NCBI GenBank assembly: GCA_019637675.1
Contig: JAHBVE010000002.1
Location: forward strand, 1-64,000
Direction of reading: 5' to 3'
Source of the DNA: Anaerolineales bacterium
GTDB taxonomy: Bacteria > Chloroflexota > Anaerolineae > Anaerolineales > UBA11579
Length of the DNA: 64,000 nt
A program made the translations under genes and the position numbers. This document shows, piece by piece, positions 50,813-59,665 of this stretch (the stretch's first letter is position 1; every line of letters begins with the position of its first letter). Below the pieces are notes generated by a model. It saw nothing but the letters and a program-made list of their open reading frames with translations. It was not told where the DNA came from and made no database searches.

Positions 50813-51391
50813 GTGAGCACACTCGGCGAGCTGCTGGCTGACCTGCAAAGTGGCGACAGCACGCGTGCGGAGGCCGCCGCCACCGCCCTGCCCGCCCATG
50901 CTGACGCGGCGTTGACGGGGCTGCAGCCGCTGCTTCAAAGTAATGACCCTGAAACCCGCTGGTGGGCTGTGCGCTCGCTGGCGGGTTTTTCGCATCCAGA
51001 GGCCAGCGAGCTTTTGACCCAGGCGCTGGCGGACCCTGATGCCGGCGTGCAGCAGTGCGCCGCGCTGGCGTTGAGCCAGCGCACGCACGCGGGCGCCCTC
51101 GCCCCACTGGTGAGCCTGCTGGCCAACCCTGACAGCCTGCTGGCGCGACTGGCAGGCGATGCGCTGGTGGCGCAGGGTGCCGCGGCTCTGGAACCGCTGG
51201 CGGCGGCCCTGCAAGACAGCCCATCGCCCAGCGCACGCGTGGAAGCGGCCCGGGCTCTGGCGCTGATCGGCGATACCCGCGCCATCCCCGCCCTCTTCAA
51301 GCTGCTGGATAGCGAGTCGGCCATGCTGGAGCATTGGGCCAGCGAAGGCCTGCAGAAAATGGGCGTGGGCATGAGCTTCTTCAAGCCATAA
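50813..51391 (+). CDS. HEAT-repeat protein
   Basis: The 192-aa protein is built of about five HEAT or PBS-lyase-like helical pairs (PETRWWAVRSLAGFSHPEAS, GVQQCAALALSQRTHAGALA, SARVEAARALALIGDTRAIP and others), suggesting a protein-binding scaffold. The GTG at 50813 follows TAAGGA and avoids overlap with the Trm112-like gene that an upstream start would produce. No catalytic residue is recognised. Confidence 0.82.
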   Translation: MSTLGELLADLQSGDSTRAEAAATALPAHADAALTGLQPLLQSNDPETRWWAVRSLAGFSHPEASELLTQALADPDAGVQQCAALALSQRTHAGALAPLVSLLANPDSLLARLAGDALVAQGAAALEPLAAALQDSPSPSARVEAARALALIGDTRAIPALFKLLDSESAMLEHWASEGLQKMGVGMSFFKP

Positions 51392-51413
51392 ACGCAGCCG
51401 CTACAATAGACCG

Positions 51414-52181
51414 ATGAACAAAACCCTGCCTCTGGTAGATGACATTCGTATTCCGCAAATGGGCTTCGGCACCTATGCGCTGAAGGACGCCAAGCAGGCC
51501 ACGCTCCACGCCTTGCAGACCGGCTACCGCCATCTGGACACCGCCGACTATTATCGCAACCACGTCGAAGTGGGCCAAGCTATGCAGGCTAGCGGGTTGC
51601 GGCGCGAGGAGATCTTCCTCGTGACCAAGCTGTACGGCAACACCCTGGCCCCGGACAAAGTCGGTCCGGTAGTGGACCGCTTTTTGAAAGAGCTCGACAC
51701 TGATTACATTGATCTGCTATTGATTCATTGGCTGTCTGGTATCCCTGCGGAAGACAGCCTGGCCGCGATGGAAACCTCGCGTGCAGCTGGCAAAGTACGC
51801 GCCCTGGGCGTCTCGAACTTTGAGGTGGAAGACATGCAAGCCGCCCTGGCAACCGGGCTGCCGGTGTGCAACAACCAGATCGAATACAACCTGGAGGAGC
51901 ACCCGGAAGATGTGGCCGAATTCTGCCTGGCGAACGGCGTCACGGTAACGGCCTACAGCCCGGTCAAAGTGAGCGGCGGCGCTCAGACGCGCAAGCTGGT
52001 GGCTGGTCTGGCTGAGAAGTACGAAAGCACCGCGGAGCAAGTCACCCTGGCCTGGCTGATGGCCAAGGGCTTTATCGTCATCCCGCGCTCGAACAACCCC
52101 AAACATATCGAGAGCAACTTCCGCTCATTGGAGCTCACACTATCGAAGGAGGATGTGGCCGCGCTCGACGCCAGCGAATAG
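51414..52181 (+). CDS. Aldo/keto reductase (first of a tandem pair)
   Basis: The 255-aa NADPH-dependent oxidoreductase has the family tetrad: Asp and Tyr in GYRHLDTADYYRN, Lys in LVTKLYGN and His in LLLIHWLSG. NFEVEDMQAALATG and IPRSNNPKHIESNFRSLEL are the conserved substrate and cofactor segments. It is shorter than most AKRs at the C-terminus, so the substrate loop is reduced. TACAAT at 51402-51407 is 6 bases before the ATG and no ribosome site is seen, suggesting a leaderless start. The next gene is a close paralog. Confidence 0.9.
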   Translation: MNKTLPLVDDIRIPQMGFGTYALKDAKQATLHALQTGYRHLDTADYYRNHVEVGQAMQASGLRREEIFLVTKLYGNTLAPDKVGPVVDRFLKELDTDYIDLLLIHWLSGIPAEDSLAAMETSRAAGKVRALGVSNFEVEDMQAALATGLPVCNNQIEYNLEEHPEDVAEFCLANGVTVTAYSPVKVSGGAQTRKLVAGLAEKYESTAEQVTLAWLMAKGFIVIPRSNNPKHIESNFRSLELTLSKEDVAALDASE

Positions 52182-52197
52182 CACGGCTGCCATTGCC

Positions 52198-52971
52198 ATG
52201 AACAAGACGATCGCCCTCACCAACGAGATCCAGATCCCACAACTAGGCTTCGGCACTTCCGGCCTCAAGGAGCTGGCCCAGGCCAGCGTGTTGCATGCTC
52301 TGCAAACCGGCTACCGCCATATCGACACGGCCGATATTTACGAGACTCACACCGCAGTCGGCGCCGCCTTGCGCGAGAGTGGCCTGCCGCGCCAGGATGT
52401 GTTCATCACCACCAAGCTGTGGCGCCACTCGGTAACCGCGGACAAGGTTGCGCCAGCCGTGGATCGTTTCCTGAACGAGCTCGGCACAGACTACATTGAC
52501 CTGCTGCTCATCCACTGGCCGCGTGAAGAAGCCGAGCCGGAGGAGACGCTGCCCGCAATGGAAGCCGTGCGCCAAGCCGGCAAAGTGCGCGCGTTGGGCG
52601 TATCCAATTTTGATGTAAGCCTGCTGGAACGCTCGCTAAAGACCGGCATACAGATCGTCAATAATCAGATCAAGTTCAACTTAGAAATGCGCGAAGATGA
52701 AATATTGGCGTTCTGCAAAGCCAACAACATCACAGTGACGGCCTACAGCCCCATCCGCAGCCTGGGCAGCGATGCCGCCCAAACGCTGCTGGGCGAGCTG
52801 GCCGCCAAATACGGCGCCAGCCCGCAGCAGATCGCGCTGGCCTGGCTGCTGGGCAAGGGTCTGATCCCGATCCCGCGCTCCACCAAGCCTGCCAATATCG
52901 AGGCTAACTATCAGGCGCAGCAGATCGAGCTGAGCGCTGAGGATGCCGCCGCGCTCGAGGCGGCACGCTAG
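52198..52971 (+). CDS. Aldo/keto reductase (second of a tandem pair)
   Basis: The 257-aa protein resembles the preceding gene across its length (QIPQLGFGTSGLKELAQASV, GYRHIDTADIYET, ITTKLWRHS, LLLIHWPREE, IPRSTKPANIEANYQAQQIE). The catalytic Asp, Tyr, Lys and His are all present. The pair likely arose by tandem duplication and then diverged. The ATG at 52198 is 16 bp after the first stop; an upstream in-frame start would overlap it. Substrate unknown. Confidence 0.9.
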   Translation: MNKTIALTNEIQIPQLGFGTSGLKELAQASVLHALQTGYRHIDTADIYETHTAVGAALRESGLPRQDVFITTKLWRHSVTADKVAPAVDRFLNELGTDYIDLLLIHWPREEAEPEETLPAMEAVRQAGKVRALGVSNFDVSLLERSLKTGIQIVNNQIKFNLEMREDEILAFCKANNITVTAYSPIRSLGSDAAQTLLGELAAKYGASPQQIALAWLLGKGLIPIPRSTKPANIEANYQAQQIELSAEDAAALEAAR

Positions 52972-52972
52972 T

Positions 52973-53398
52973 ATGGGCCACTCGTGGGTCTTCTGGGCCT
53001 TCGTCTCAGCGCTGTTCGCGGCGGCCACGACGCTGTTGGGCAAGCTGGGCATCAGCGGCATCAGCTCCGATGTCGGTGCGTTCGTGCGCACACTGATCGT
53101 GGTGCCGGCTATGGCGCTGGTGCTGTGGTCCACCGGCCAGTTCGCCCAGACGCAGGAGTGGACGCCGCGCAATGTGCTGCTGCTGGCGCTCTCCGGCTTG
53201 GCCACGGCGGCCTCCTGGCTGGCCTTTTACCGCGCCCTCAGCACGGGGCAGGCTGCTCAGGTGGTCTCGATCGATAAACTCAGCGTCGTCTTCGTGGCGT
53301 TGTTCGGCGTCACACTCCTGGGTGAAACGCTCACTCCGCTGAACTGGCTGGGCATTCTGCTAGTAGCCGGCGGCACATTCCTAGTGGCGTTGCGCTGA
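52973..53398 (+). CDS. EamA-domain transporter, single-domain
   Basis: The 141-aa protein has about five membrane helices and the EamA motif [20 protein letters not shown] then [24 protein letters not shown] and [21 protein letters not shown]. It has one EamA unit instead of the usual two, so it should work as a dimer. Single-domain members are known and may carry small metabolites. It overlaps the YyaL-type gene by one base (TGATG). Confidence 0.88.
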   Translation: MGHSWVFWAFVSALFAAATTLLGKLGISGISSDVGAFVRTLIVVPAMALVLWSTGQFAQTQEWTPRNVLLLALSGLATAASWLAFYRALSTGQAAQVVSIDKLSVVFVALFGVTLLGETLTPLNWLGILLVAGGTFLVALR

Positions 53399-55419
53399 TG
53401 CCGAACCGACTGGCGAACTCCAACTCGCCCTACCTGCTCCAACATCAGGACAACCCGGTGGATTGGTATCCCTGGGGGCCGGAAGCCTTGGCCCGCGCCA
53501 AGGCCGAAGACAAGCCCATCTTCCTGAGCATTGGGTATGCGGCCTGCCACTGGTGCCATGTGATGGCGCACGAGTCATTCGAGGACGAGACGACTGCGGC
53601 CTACATGAACGAGCACTTCATAAACATCAAAGTGGATCGCGAAGAGCGGCCAGATATTGACGGCATCTACATGGGGGCCGTCGTGGCGATGACCGGCTCA
53701 GGCGGCTGGCCGATGAGCGTGTTTCTCACGCCGGATGGCCAACCGTTTCTGGGCGGCACCTACTTCCCGCCCACGCCGCGCCACAACCTGCCATCATTCA
53801 TGGATGCGCTGCAGCATGTGCAGCGCATCTGGAGCGAACAGCGCGAGCAGGTGCTGGAGAACGGACGCATCATTACTCAGCACCTGCAACCGCCTGCCGC
53901 GCAGCAAGCAGACGGCAGCCTGCCGCCTGAGGCGCTGAGCCAGGCGGTGATGGCGCTGGCCCAGGCTTACGACTGGCGGCACGGCGGCTGGGGCCAGGCG
54001 CCCAAGTTTCCCCAGCCGATGGCGATCGACTTCCTGCTGGCGCGGGCCACCCAAGGCGACCAGCTGGCGTTGGACATGGCGCGCCACGCCCTGCAAAGCA
54101 TGGCGCTGGGCGGCATGTACGACGTGGTGGGCGGCGGCTTTGCCCGTTACAGCGTGGACAACTTTTGGCGCGTGCCGCACTTTGAAAAGATGCTGTATGA
54201 CAATGCCCTGCTGGCGCGGGCTTACCTCCACGGCTACCTGGTGACCAAAGATGAAACGCTGCGCCAGGTATGCGAGCGCACACTGGATTTTGTAGCGCGT
54301 GAACTGCGCCATGCGGACGGCGGTTTCTACAGCAGCCTGGATGCTGACTCTGAAGGCGAAGAGGGCAAGTTTTACGTATGGAGCCTGGCAGAGATCCAGG
54401 CCAGTTTGGATGAAGCCCAGACCGAGCTGGTGATCGCCGCTTACGGCGTGAGCGCGGCAGGCAATTTCGAAGGACACAATATATTGCAACGCGTCAAAGG
54501 CGACGAAGAGCTAGCTAAGCAATTCGGCACGGACACAGCCGAGGTGCGCGGCCAGCTGGACGCGGCGCACGCCGCCCTGCTGGCCGCCCGCAGCAGCCGC
54601 GTGCGCCCCGGCACGGACGACAAGGTGCTGACCGCCTGGAATGGCCTGATGCTTATCGCCTACGCCGAGGCAGCCCGCTACCTTAAGCGTGCGGATTATT
54701 TGCAGATCGCCCAAACCAACGCAGACTTCCTCCTGCGCGAGATGCACGCGGGTGACCGCCTGCTGCGCTCCTGGCGGGCAGGCCGCGCCGAGCACAACGC
54801 ATACCTTGAGGACCACGCCGCCATGACGCTGGGCCTGCTGGCGCTATACCAAAGCGATGGTGATGTGCGCTGGTACTCCGCGGCCGAGTCGCTGGCGGGC
54901 GAATTCACCCAGCATTTTGCGGACCCGGCCGGCGGCTTCTTCGACACGCGCAGCGACCATGAGGCGCTGATCACACGGCCTAAGGACCAGCAGGACAACG
55001 CCACCCCCAGCGGCAACGCCCTGGCGGCGCTGGCGCTGCTGCAGTTATATGCCTATACAGGGAACAGTGCTTGGCATGACACGGCCAGCGCCATGCTGGG
55101 CGGCATGGCCGCGGCCGCGGTTCGTTATCCCACCGCGTTTGCCCAGTGGCTATACGCAGGCAGCTGGCTTTTGGCCGGCGGCCGCGAGGTAGCCGTAGTT
55201 GGCAAGGGCGCAGATGCCTTGCTGGATACTTTGTGGAGCGCGTGGCGACCCTTTGACGTAGCTGCCATCTCGGGAGCAAAGAGCCCAGAGGACGCGCCGC
55301 CCCTGCTCAACGACCGCCCGCTCAAAGATGGCAAAGCCACTGCGTATGTGTGCCGCAACTTTGCCTGCCAGTTGCCCGTGAACAATGCGGTCGAGTTGGC
55401 TCAGCAGCTACAGAGCTAG
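53398..55419 (+). CDS. Thioredoxin-like DUF255/YyaL-type protein
   Basis: The 673-aa protein begins [20 protein letters not shown], then a thioredoxin fold with CHWC at residues 50-53 ([20 protein letters not shown]), [14 protein letters not shown] and [20 protein letters not shown]. The large C-terminal part is an alpha/alpha-barrel like that of sugar epimerases or glycosidases. This family (spermatogenesis-associated protein 20 in animals) lacks a settled activity. Length and domains are complete. It is probably cytoplasmic. Confidence 0.92.
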   Translation: MPNRLANSNSPYLLQHQDNPVDWYPWGPEALARAKAEDKPIFLSIGYAACHWCHVMAHESFEDETTAAYMNEHFINIKVDREERPDIDGIYMGAVVAMTGSGGWPMSVFLTPDGQPFLGGTYFPPTPRHNLPSFMDALQHVQRIWSEQREQVLENGRIITQHLQPPAAQQADGSLPPEALSQAVMALAQAYDWRHGGWGQAPKFPQPMAIDFLLARATQGDQLALDMARHALQSMALGGMYDVVGGGFARYSVDNFWRVPHFEKMLYDNALLARAYLHGYLVTKDETLRQVCERTLDFVARELRHADGGFYSSLDADSEGEEGKFYVWSLAEIQASLDEAQTELVIAAYGVSAAGNFEGHNILQRVKGDEELAKQFGTDTAEVRGQLDAAHAALLAARSSRVRPGTDDKVLTAWNGLMLIAYAEAARYLKRADYLQIAQTNADFLLREMHAGDRLLRSWRAGRAEHNAYLEDHAAMTLGLLALYQSDGDVRWYSAAESLAGEFTQHFADPAGGFFDTRSDHEALITRPKDQQDNATPSGNALAALALLQLYAYTGNSAWHDTASAMLGGMAAAAVRYPTAFAQWLYAGSWLLAGGREVAVVGKGADALLDTLWSAWRPFDVAAISGAKSPEDAPPLLNDRPLKDGKATAYVCRNFACQLPVNNAVELAQQLQS

Positions 55420-56123
55420 GTCTCCAGTTCGTTCACTAAGCCTGTTACGTGGGCAAGTTCCTCAGAAATTGCGGCCCGTTCTTCTAACGTGAGTTCGATC
55501 TGCGTGGCCTGGGCCATCGCCTCCCTGGCTAGCGCGCCGTTGCCAAGCCGTACCGCCAATTCTGTCTTGTACATGTGGGCGCGCACCCGTTCGAGCGAGC
55601 TGGCCTGCGGGTAGCGCGCCAGGCCATTATCCAGTGCCTGCAAGGCCTTCGCTTCGTCCCCGTGAGCATCGCCGAGGCGGGCGGCCACTTCAATAAAGTG
55701 CGCCAAGCCTTCGGTTTTCTCCTCGTCCTCTTCCGTGGCGCCTAGCTGCGAAACTCGCAACCAGTTGCCGCCCGGGTCCACAAGGCTGAAGCCAGTGACC
55801 GTGCCGAATTTCTTGCGCGGGCGCGTGACGCGCGGCAAGCCGGAAACGGGCAACTTGCCAAAGGCGGCTCTGAGGCGCTCCGCAATGTGGCGATAGAACG
55901 CATCCGTATCCGGCACGACCACGATCGCGGTGCCATAAGAATCCGCGGGGTTGAAGCCCTCCATGCCGAATATATGCAGATGGATATCCTCGTATTGCAC
56001 TACGGCATAAGGGTTCGGCCGCAGCTGGCGGTAGGTGCGTTTGAAACCGAGGTTTTCGTAGAAAGTGACCGATTCGTCCAGATCTCGACAGGGAAAACAG
56101 GGATACGTGCGTTCATTGGCCAT
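55416..56123 (-). CDS. VOC-superfamily (bleomycin-resistance/glyoxalase-like) protein with helical tail
   Basis: The 235-aa protein has a VOC domain at about residues 1-122 ([60 protein letters not shown]), the fold of glyoxalases and antibiotic-binding proteins. Residues 123-235 are TPR-like helices, an unusual extension. The start at 56123 was chosen because the fold begins there and a TATAGT element lies 6 bases upstream, suggesting a leaderless message. It overlaps the YyaL-type gene end by 4 bp. Confidence 0.82.
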   Translation of the reverse strand: MANERTYPCFPCRDLDESVTFYENLGFKRTYRQLRPNPYAVVQYEDIHLHIFGMEGFNPADSYGTAIVVVPDTDAFYRHIAERLRAAFGKLPVSGLPRVTRPRKKFGTVTGFSLVDPGGNWLRVSQLGATEEDEEKTEGLAHFIEVAARLGDAHGDEAKALQALDNGLARYPQASSLERVRAHMYKTELAVRLGNGALAREAMAQATQIELTLEERAAISEELAHVTGLVNELET

Positions 56124-56192
56124 TCGAGGACTATACCGTAAACGATCGCAGGACATTTTGTGCTCGCCTGGCCTTTGTGGTTTACTAGGCAC

Positions 56193-57830
56193 ATGGATAT
56201 TCGCTTGCACTTAGGCTCGGCCACCCCCGCATATGAAACCGCGCTGGGATCGGCGGCGGGCAGCAACTTGGTGGAACGCATCTGGCAGCGCGACCACACG
56301 GTGTGGGCGTCTGAGCCAACCGAGATCAGCAATCGCCTGGGCTGGCTGGATGTTGCCGAACGCATGCGCCCGGAGGCCGCCGCCCTGACGCTGTATGCGC
56401 GCCAGCTACAACGCGAAGGCTTCACGCACGCGCTACTACTTGGGATGGGCGGCAGCAGTCTGGCACCTGAGGTGTATAGCAATTTGATGGGCGCAGCAGG
56501 CGGCATGCAGTTGGGCGTACTAGATAGCACCGACCCGGACTACATTCGTCGATACGCCGAGCAATACGACCCGGCCTACACCCTGTACATCGTCTCCACC
56601 AAATCGGGCGGCACGGTCGAGACGCTCTCGCTGTTCAAGTATTTCTACAATCAGGCGCAGGCCGCGCTGGGCGAAGGAGCTGGCCGGCATTTCATTGCCA
56701 TCACTGACCCTGGCAGCAGCCTGGCCACATTGGCCGAGCAATACACATTCCGCAGCATCTTTTTGGCCGACGCGAACATCGGCGGCCGCTATTCGGCGCT
56801 ATCGCATTTCGGGCTGGTATCGGTTGCCCTGCTGGGCATAGACCTGGGCAGGTTGCTGGCCGCCGCCGGGGCGAGCGCGGCCGCCTGCCGCCAGCCCGCC
56901 GCGCACAACCCTGGCCTGCAACTGGGCCTGGCGCTGGGCGTGCTGGCACAAGCGGGGCGCGACAAGGCCACCTTTATTGCACCTGCGCATTTACAAAACT
57001 TTGGGGACTGGGCTGAGCAGCTGATCGCCGAAAGCACCGGCAAGCACGGCCAGGGCATCCTGCCCGTGGTGGCTGAACCGTATGGCAGCCTTAGCGATTA
57101 TGGCGAGGATCGCGTGTTCATTGCGCTGGGCGCGCCGGATGAAGCCGGCGCCCGCGTGCTGGCGGCCGCCCGCGCCGCTGGCCACCCTGTGATCGAAGTC
57201 AGTTGGGAGGATGAGTACGCGCTCGGCGCGCAATACTTCCTGTGGGAGTTTGCCACGGCGGTGGCCGGGCATGTGCTCGGCATTCAGCCGTTCGACCAGC
57301 CGGATGTCGAGTCGGCCAAGGTGCAGGGCCGCGCCTTCGTAGAGGAGTACACGCGCACCGGCGCCCTGCCCGCTGGCCAGCAGCAGACGCTGAGCGCCGA
57401 TGCGCTGCGCAGCGCCCTGGGCCGGGCCGCCGCGGGAGACTATGTAGCCCTGCAGGCCTACGCCGCGTCCAGCCCGCAGCTCGCCGAGACGCTGCAAGAG
57501 TTGCGTAGCTATATCCTGCATACGCAGCATGTCCCCAGCACGCTGGGCTATGGCCCGCGCTTCCTGCATTCCACCGGGCAGCTACACAAAGGGGATGCGG
57601 GCCGCGGCCTGTTCATCCAGTTCGTCACGCAGCCTCCGGCCAATGACCTGCCAATTCCCGACGAGGCAGGCAAGCCCGACAGCGCGCTCAGCTTCGGCGT
57701 GCTGAAAGCGGCTCAGGCCCTGGGCGACGCGGCCGCGCTCCGCGCCGCCGGCCGCCGGGTGACCAGCTTCGCGGTCACCGGCAACCTGGTGGCGGAGCTA
57801 CAAGCCGTGCTGCGAGAGTTGCAAAGATGA
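56193..57830 (+). CDS. pgi: Glucose-6-phosphate isomerase (Tal-Pgi fusion type, here unfused)
   Basis: The 545-aa protein has the SIS fold: ALLLGMGGSSLAPEVYSNLM at about residues 84-103, YIVSTKSGGTVETLSLF, KHGQGILPVVAEPYGSLSDY and the C-terminal TLGYGPRFLHSTGQLHKGD with catalytic His and Lys candidates. The sequence resembles the isomerase half of bifunctional transaldolase-phosphoglucose isomerases, but no transaldolase part is joined; tal is at 22055. It is first in an operon with rpiA, which overlaps its end by 4 bp. Confidence 0.9.
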   Translation: MDIRLHLGSATPAYETALGSAAGSNLVERIWQRDHTVWASEPTEISNRLGWLDVAERMRPEAAALTLYARQLQREGFTHALLLGMGGSSLAPEVYSNLMGAAGGMQLGVLDSTDPDYIRRYAEQYDPAYTLYIVSTKSGGTVETLSLFKYFYNQAQAALGEGAGRHFIAITDPGSSLATLAEQYTFRSIFLADANIGGRYSALSHFGLVSVALLGIDLGRLLAAAGASAAACRQPAAHNPGLQLGLALGVLAQAGRDKATFIAPAHLQNFGDWAEQLIAESTGKHGQGILPVVAEPYGSLSDYGEDRVFIALGAPDEAGARVLAAARAAGHPVIEVSWEDEYALGAQYFLWEFATAVAGHVLGIQPFDQPDVESAKVQGRAFVEEYTRTGALPAGQQQTLSADALRSALGRAAAGDYVALQAYAASSPQLAETLQELRSYILHTQHVPSTLGYGPRFLHSTGQLHKGDAGRGLFIQFVTQPPANDLPIPDEAGKPDSALSFGVLKAAQALGDAAALRAAGRRVTSFAVTGNLVAELQAVLRELQR

Positions 57831-58513
57831 GCGCCGACCAATACAAGCAAGCCGCAGCCCAGGCGGCGGTCGCCTTTGTTGAAAGCGGCATGGTGGTTGG
57901 CCTCGGCCATGGCAGCACCGTGCAATATGCGCTCGAGGCGCTGGCCGCCCGGCTGCAGGCTGGCGAGTTGACCGGCATCATTGGCATCCCCTGCTCCAAG
58001 CACACCCAGAACGAAGCAACCCGCCTGGGCATCCCGCTCGGCGATATCAACCAGCATGCCCACATTGACCTGACGCTCGACGGAGCCGACGAAGTGGACC
58101 CGCAGCTGAATCTCATCAAGGGCGGCGGCGGGGCGCTGCTACGCGAAAAGATCGTGGCGCAGGCCAGCCAGCGTGAAGTCATCATGGTGGACGAGGGCAA
58201 GCTCTCCGACGCGCTGGGCACGCGCTTTGACCTGCCGGTGGAGGTGCTGCCATTCGCCTGGCAACACGCCCTGGCTTTCATTGCCGGCCTGGGCGGCAAC
58301 CCGCGCGTGCGCGAGCAGGCCGGCATGCCAGTGCTGAGCGACCAGGGCAATTACTTGCTGGATTGCATGTTCGGCCCGATCCCCGATCCGCACGCGTTGG
58401 CGCGCCAGCTGGAAGGCCGCGCCGGGATCGTGGAGCACGGCCTGTTCCTTGGCCTGGCGACCGACGTTTTCGTAGCCGGGCCGGCCGGGGTCAGACATCT
58501 CACCAGGGGGTAG
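57827..58513 (+). CDS. rpiA: Ribose-5-phosphate isomerase A
   Basis: The 228-aa enzyme interconverts ribose 5-phosphate and ribulose 5-phosphate. It has GLGHGSTVQYALEALAARL (the loop is usually GTGSTA), LTLDGADEVDPQLNLIKGGG, ALLREKIVAQAS with the catalytic Lys, and EGKLSDALGTRFDLPVEVLP. Length is normal. It is between pgi and pgl, with a 4-bp overlap and a 1-bp gap respectively. Confidence 0.95.
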   Translation: MSADQYKQAAAQAAVAFVESGMVVGLGHGSTVQYALEALAARLQAGELTGIIGIPCSKHTQNEATRLGIPLGDINQHAHIDLTLDGADEVDPQLNLIKGGGGALLREKIVAQASQREVIMVDEGKLSDALGTRFDLPVEVLPFAWQHALAFIAGLGGNPRVREQAGMPVLSDQGNYLLDCMFGPIPDPHALARQLEGRAGIVEHGLFLGLATDVFVAGPAGVRHLTRG

Positions 58514-58514
58514 T

Positions 58515-59240
58515 ATGCAACGCAAGATCTACGCAGCTCCTCAACAGCTTGCCGCAGCAGCGGCCGCACTCGTAGCCGAGTGCGCCGCGGATGCCATTGC
58601 AGCCCGCGGCCGCTTTGACCTGGCGCTCAGCGGCGGCAGCACGCCGCTGAGCGCGTTTGCGCAGCTGGCCGCCCCGCCCTATCAAGAAGGTATTGACTGG
58701 GCCCGCGTATACATTTTTTGGAGTGATGAGCGCTGCGTACCCGCCACACACCCAGATAGCAACTACGGCGCGGCCAAAACCGCCCTGCTCGACCATGTGG
58801 CCATTCCGTCCGGTAACGTACACCGCATGCGCGGTGAGCTGGTGCCTGCCCAAGCTGCCGAGGAGTACCAGCAAGAGTTACAAACCCACTTTGCCACGCC
58901 AGCCTTCCCGGTCTTTGACCTGATCCTGCTGGGTTTGGGCACGGATGGCCACACGGCCTCGCTGTTCCCTGGCAGTGCGGCCCTGCGCACCGGCGAAGTG
59001 CCGGTGACGGAGAACTATGTTGCCAGTCTGGAAAGCTGGCGGCTGACCTTCACCCTGCCGCTCATCAACGCCGCCCGCCGGGTCGTCTTCCTGGTCTCGG
59101 GGGCAGGCAAAGCCTCGATCGTGCAGGAGATCATGCAGCCCGGTGGCCGCCCCCTGCCCGCAAAAGCAGTCAACCCGCACTCGGGCGGGTTGACTTGGTT
59201 GCTGGATGCGGAGGCAGCCAGTTTGCTGCCAGTGGAGTAA
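58515..59240 (+). CDS. pgl: 6-phosphogluconolactonase
   Basis: The 241-aa DevB-type enzyme hydrolyses 6-phosphogluconolactone between Zwf and Gnd. It has LALSGGSTPLSAFAQLA, VYIFWSDERCVPATHPDSNYG, DLILLGLGTDGHTASLFPGS with the catalytic His, and TLPLINAARRVVFLVSGAGK. It is the last gene in the pgi-rpiA-pgl operon and abuts the convergent small lipoprotein stop with no spacer. Confidence 0.95.
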   Translation: MQRKIYAAPQQLAAAAAALVAECAADAIAARGRFDLALSGGSTPLSAFAQLAAPPYQEGIDWARVYIFWSDERCVPATHPDSNYGAAKTALLDHVAIPSGNVHRMRGELVPAQAAEEYQQELQTHFATPAFPVFDLILLGLGTDGHTASLFPGSAALRTGEVPVTENYVASLESWRLTFTLPLINAARRVVFLVSGAGKASIVQEIMQPGGRPLPAKAVNPHSGGLTWLLDAEAASLLPVE

Positions 59241-59522
59241 CTACGGATTCGGCCGGCGGCCGACCAGCGCGATCACCAGCGCAATGATGGCCAGGAACAG
59301 CGCCACCACAACGGCCAGGATGATGACATTGTTCGTCGTCATCCCACCTGAGTTGCCAGACTCGCCGCCGCCTTCGCCCGAACCGATGATGTCGATCGTG
59401 CCCTGACCCGTCTCCGGGTCAACATTCACATCAATGCTCGCTCCACCGGCACAAGCCGTCAGCAGCGCGCCACCCAGGATCGCAATCAGAACAGTAAGGG
59501 CAATAAGTTTCTTACTCAACAT
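59241..59522 (-). CDS. Small putative lipoprotein with C-terminal membrane helix
   Basis: The 93-aa protein has a basic start and lipobox (GGALLTACAGG), an acidic and glycine-rich middle (DVNVDPETGQGTIDIIGSGE), and a second hydrophobic helix at about residues 66-87 ending in GRRPNP. A lipid anchor plus a transmembrane segment in so small a protein is unusual. The start at 59522 follows GAGGAGG. Function unknown. Confidence 0.75.
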   Translation of the reverse strand: MLSKKLIALTVLIAILGGALLTACAGGASIDVNVDPETGQGTIDIIGSGEGGGESGNSGGMTTNNVIILAVVVALFLAIIALVIALVGRRPNP

Positions 59523-59635
59523 GATGAACCTCCTCAAAGATGAGTTCTACTCTTGCGAACGGACGCAAAAATAGGCTCGTTATGGCGTTGCTATGAGGAG
59601 AGAATGAGCTAATGTGTTTCTAAGGGGAGGAATGA

Positions 59636-59663
59636 ATCCACAGATGAACACAATTTATCCGTG
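59636..59663. repeat. Dispersed repeat, copy 5
   Basis: ATCCACAGATGAACACA followed by ATTTATCCGTG matches one arm of the family at 117, 13018, 14267 and 15388. It lies 3 bp beyond the stop of the FAD/Fe-S dehydrogenase gene. Confidence 0.7.
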
Positions 59664-59665
59664 AA

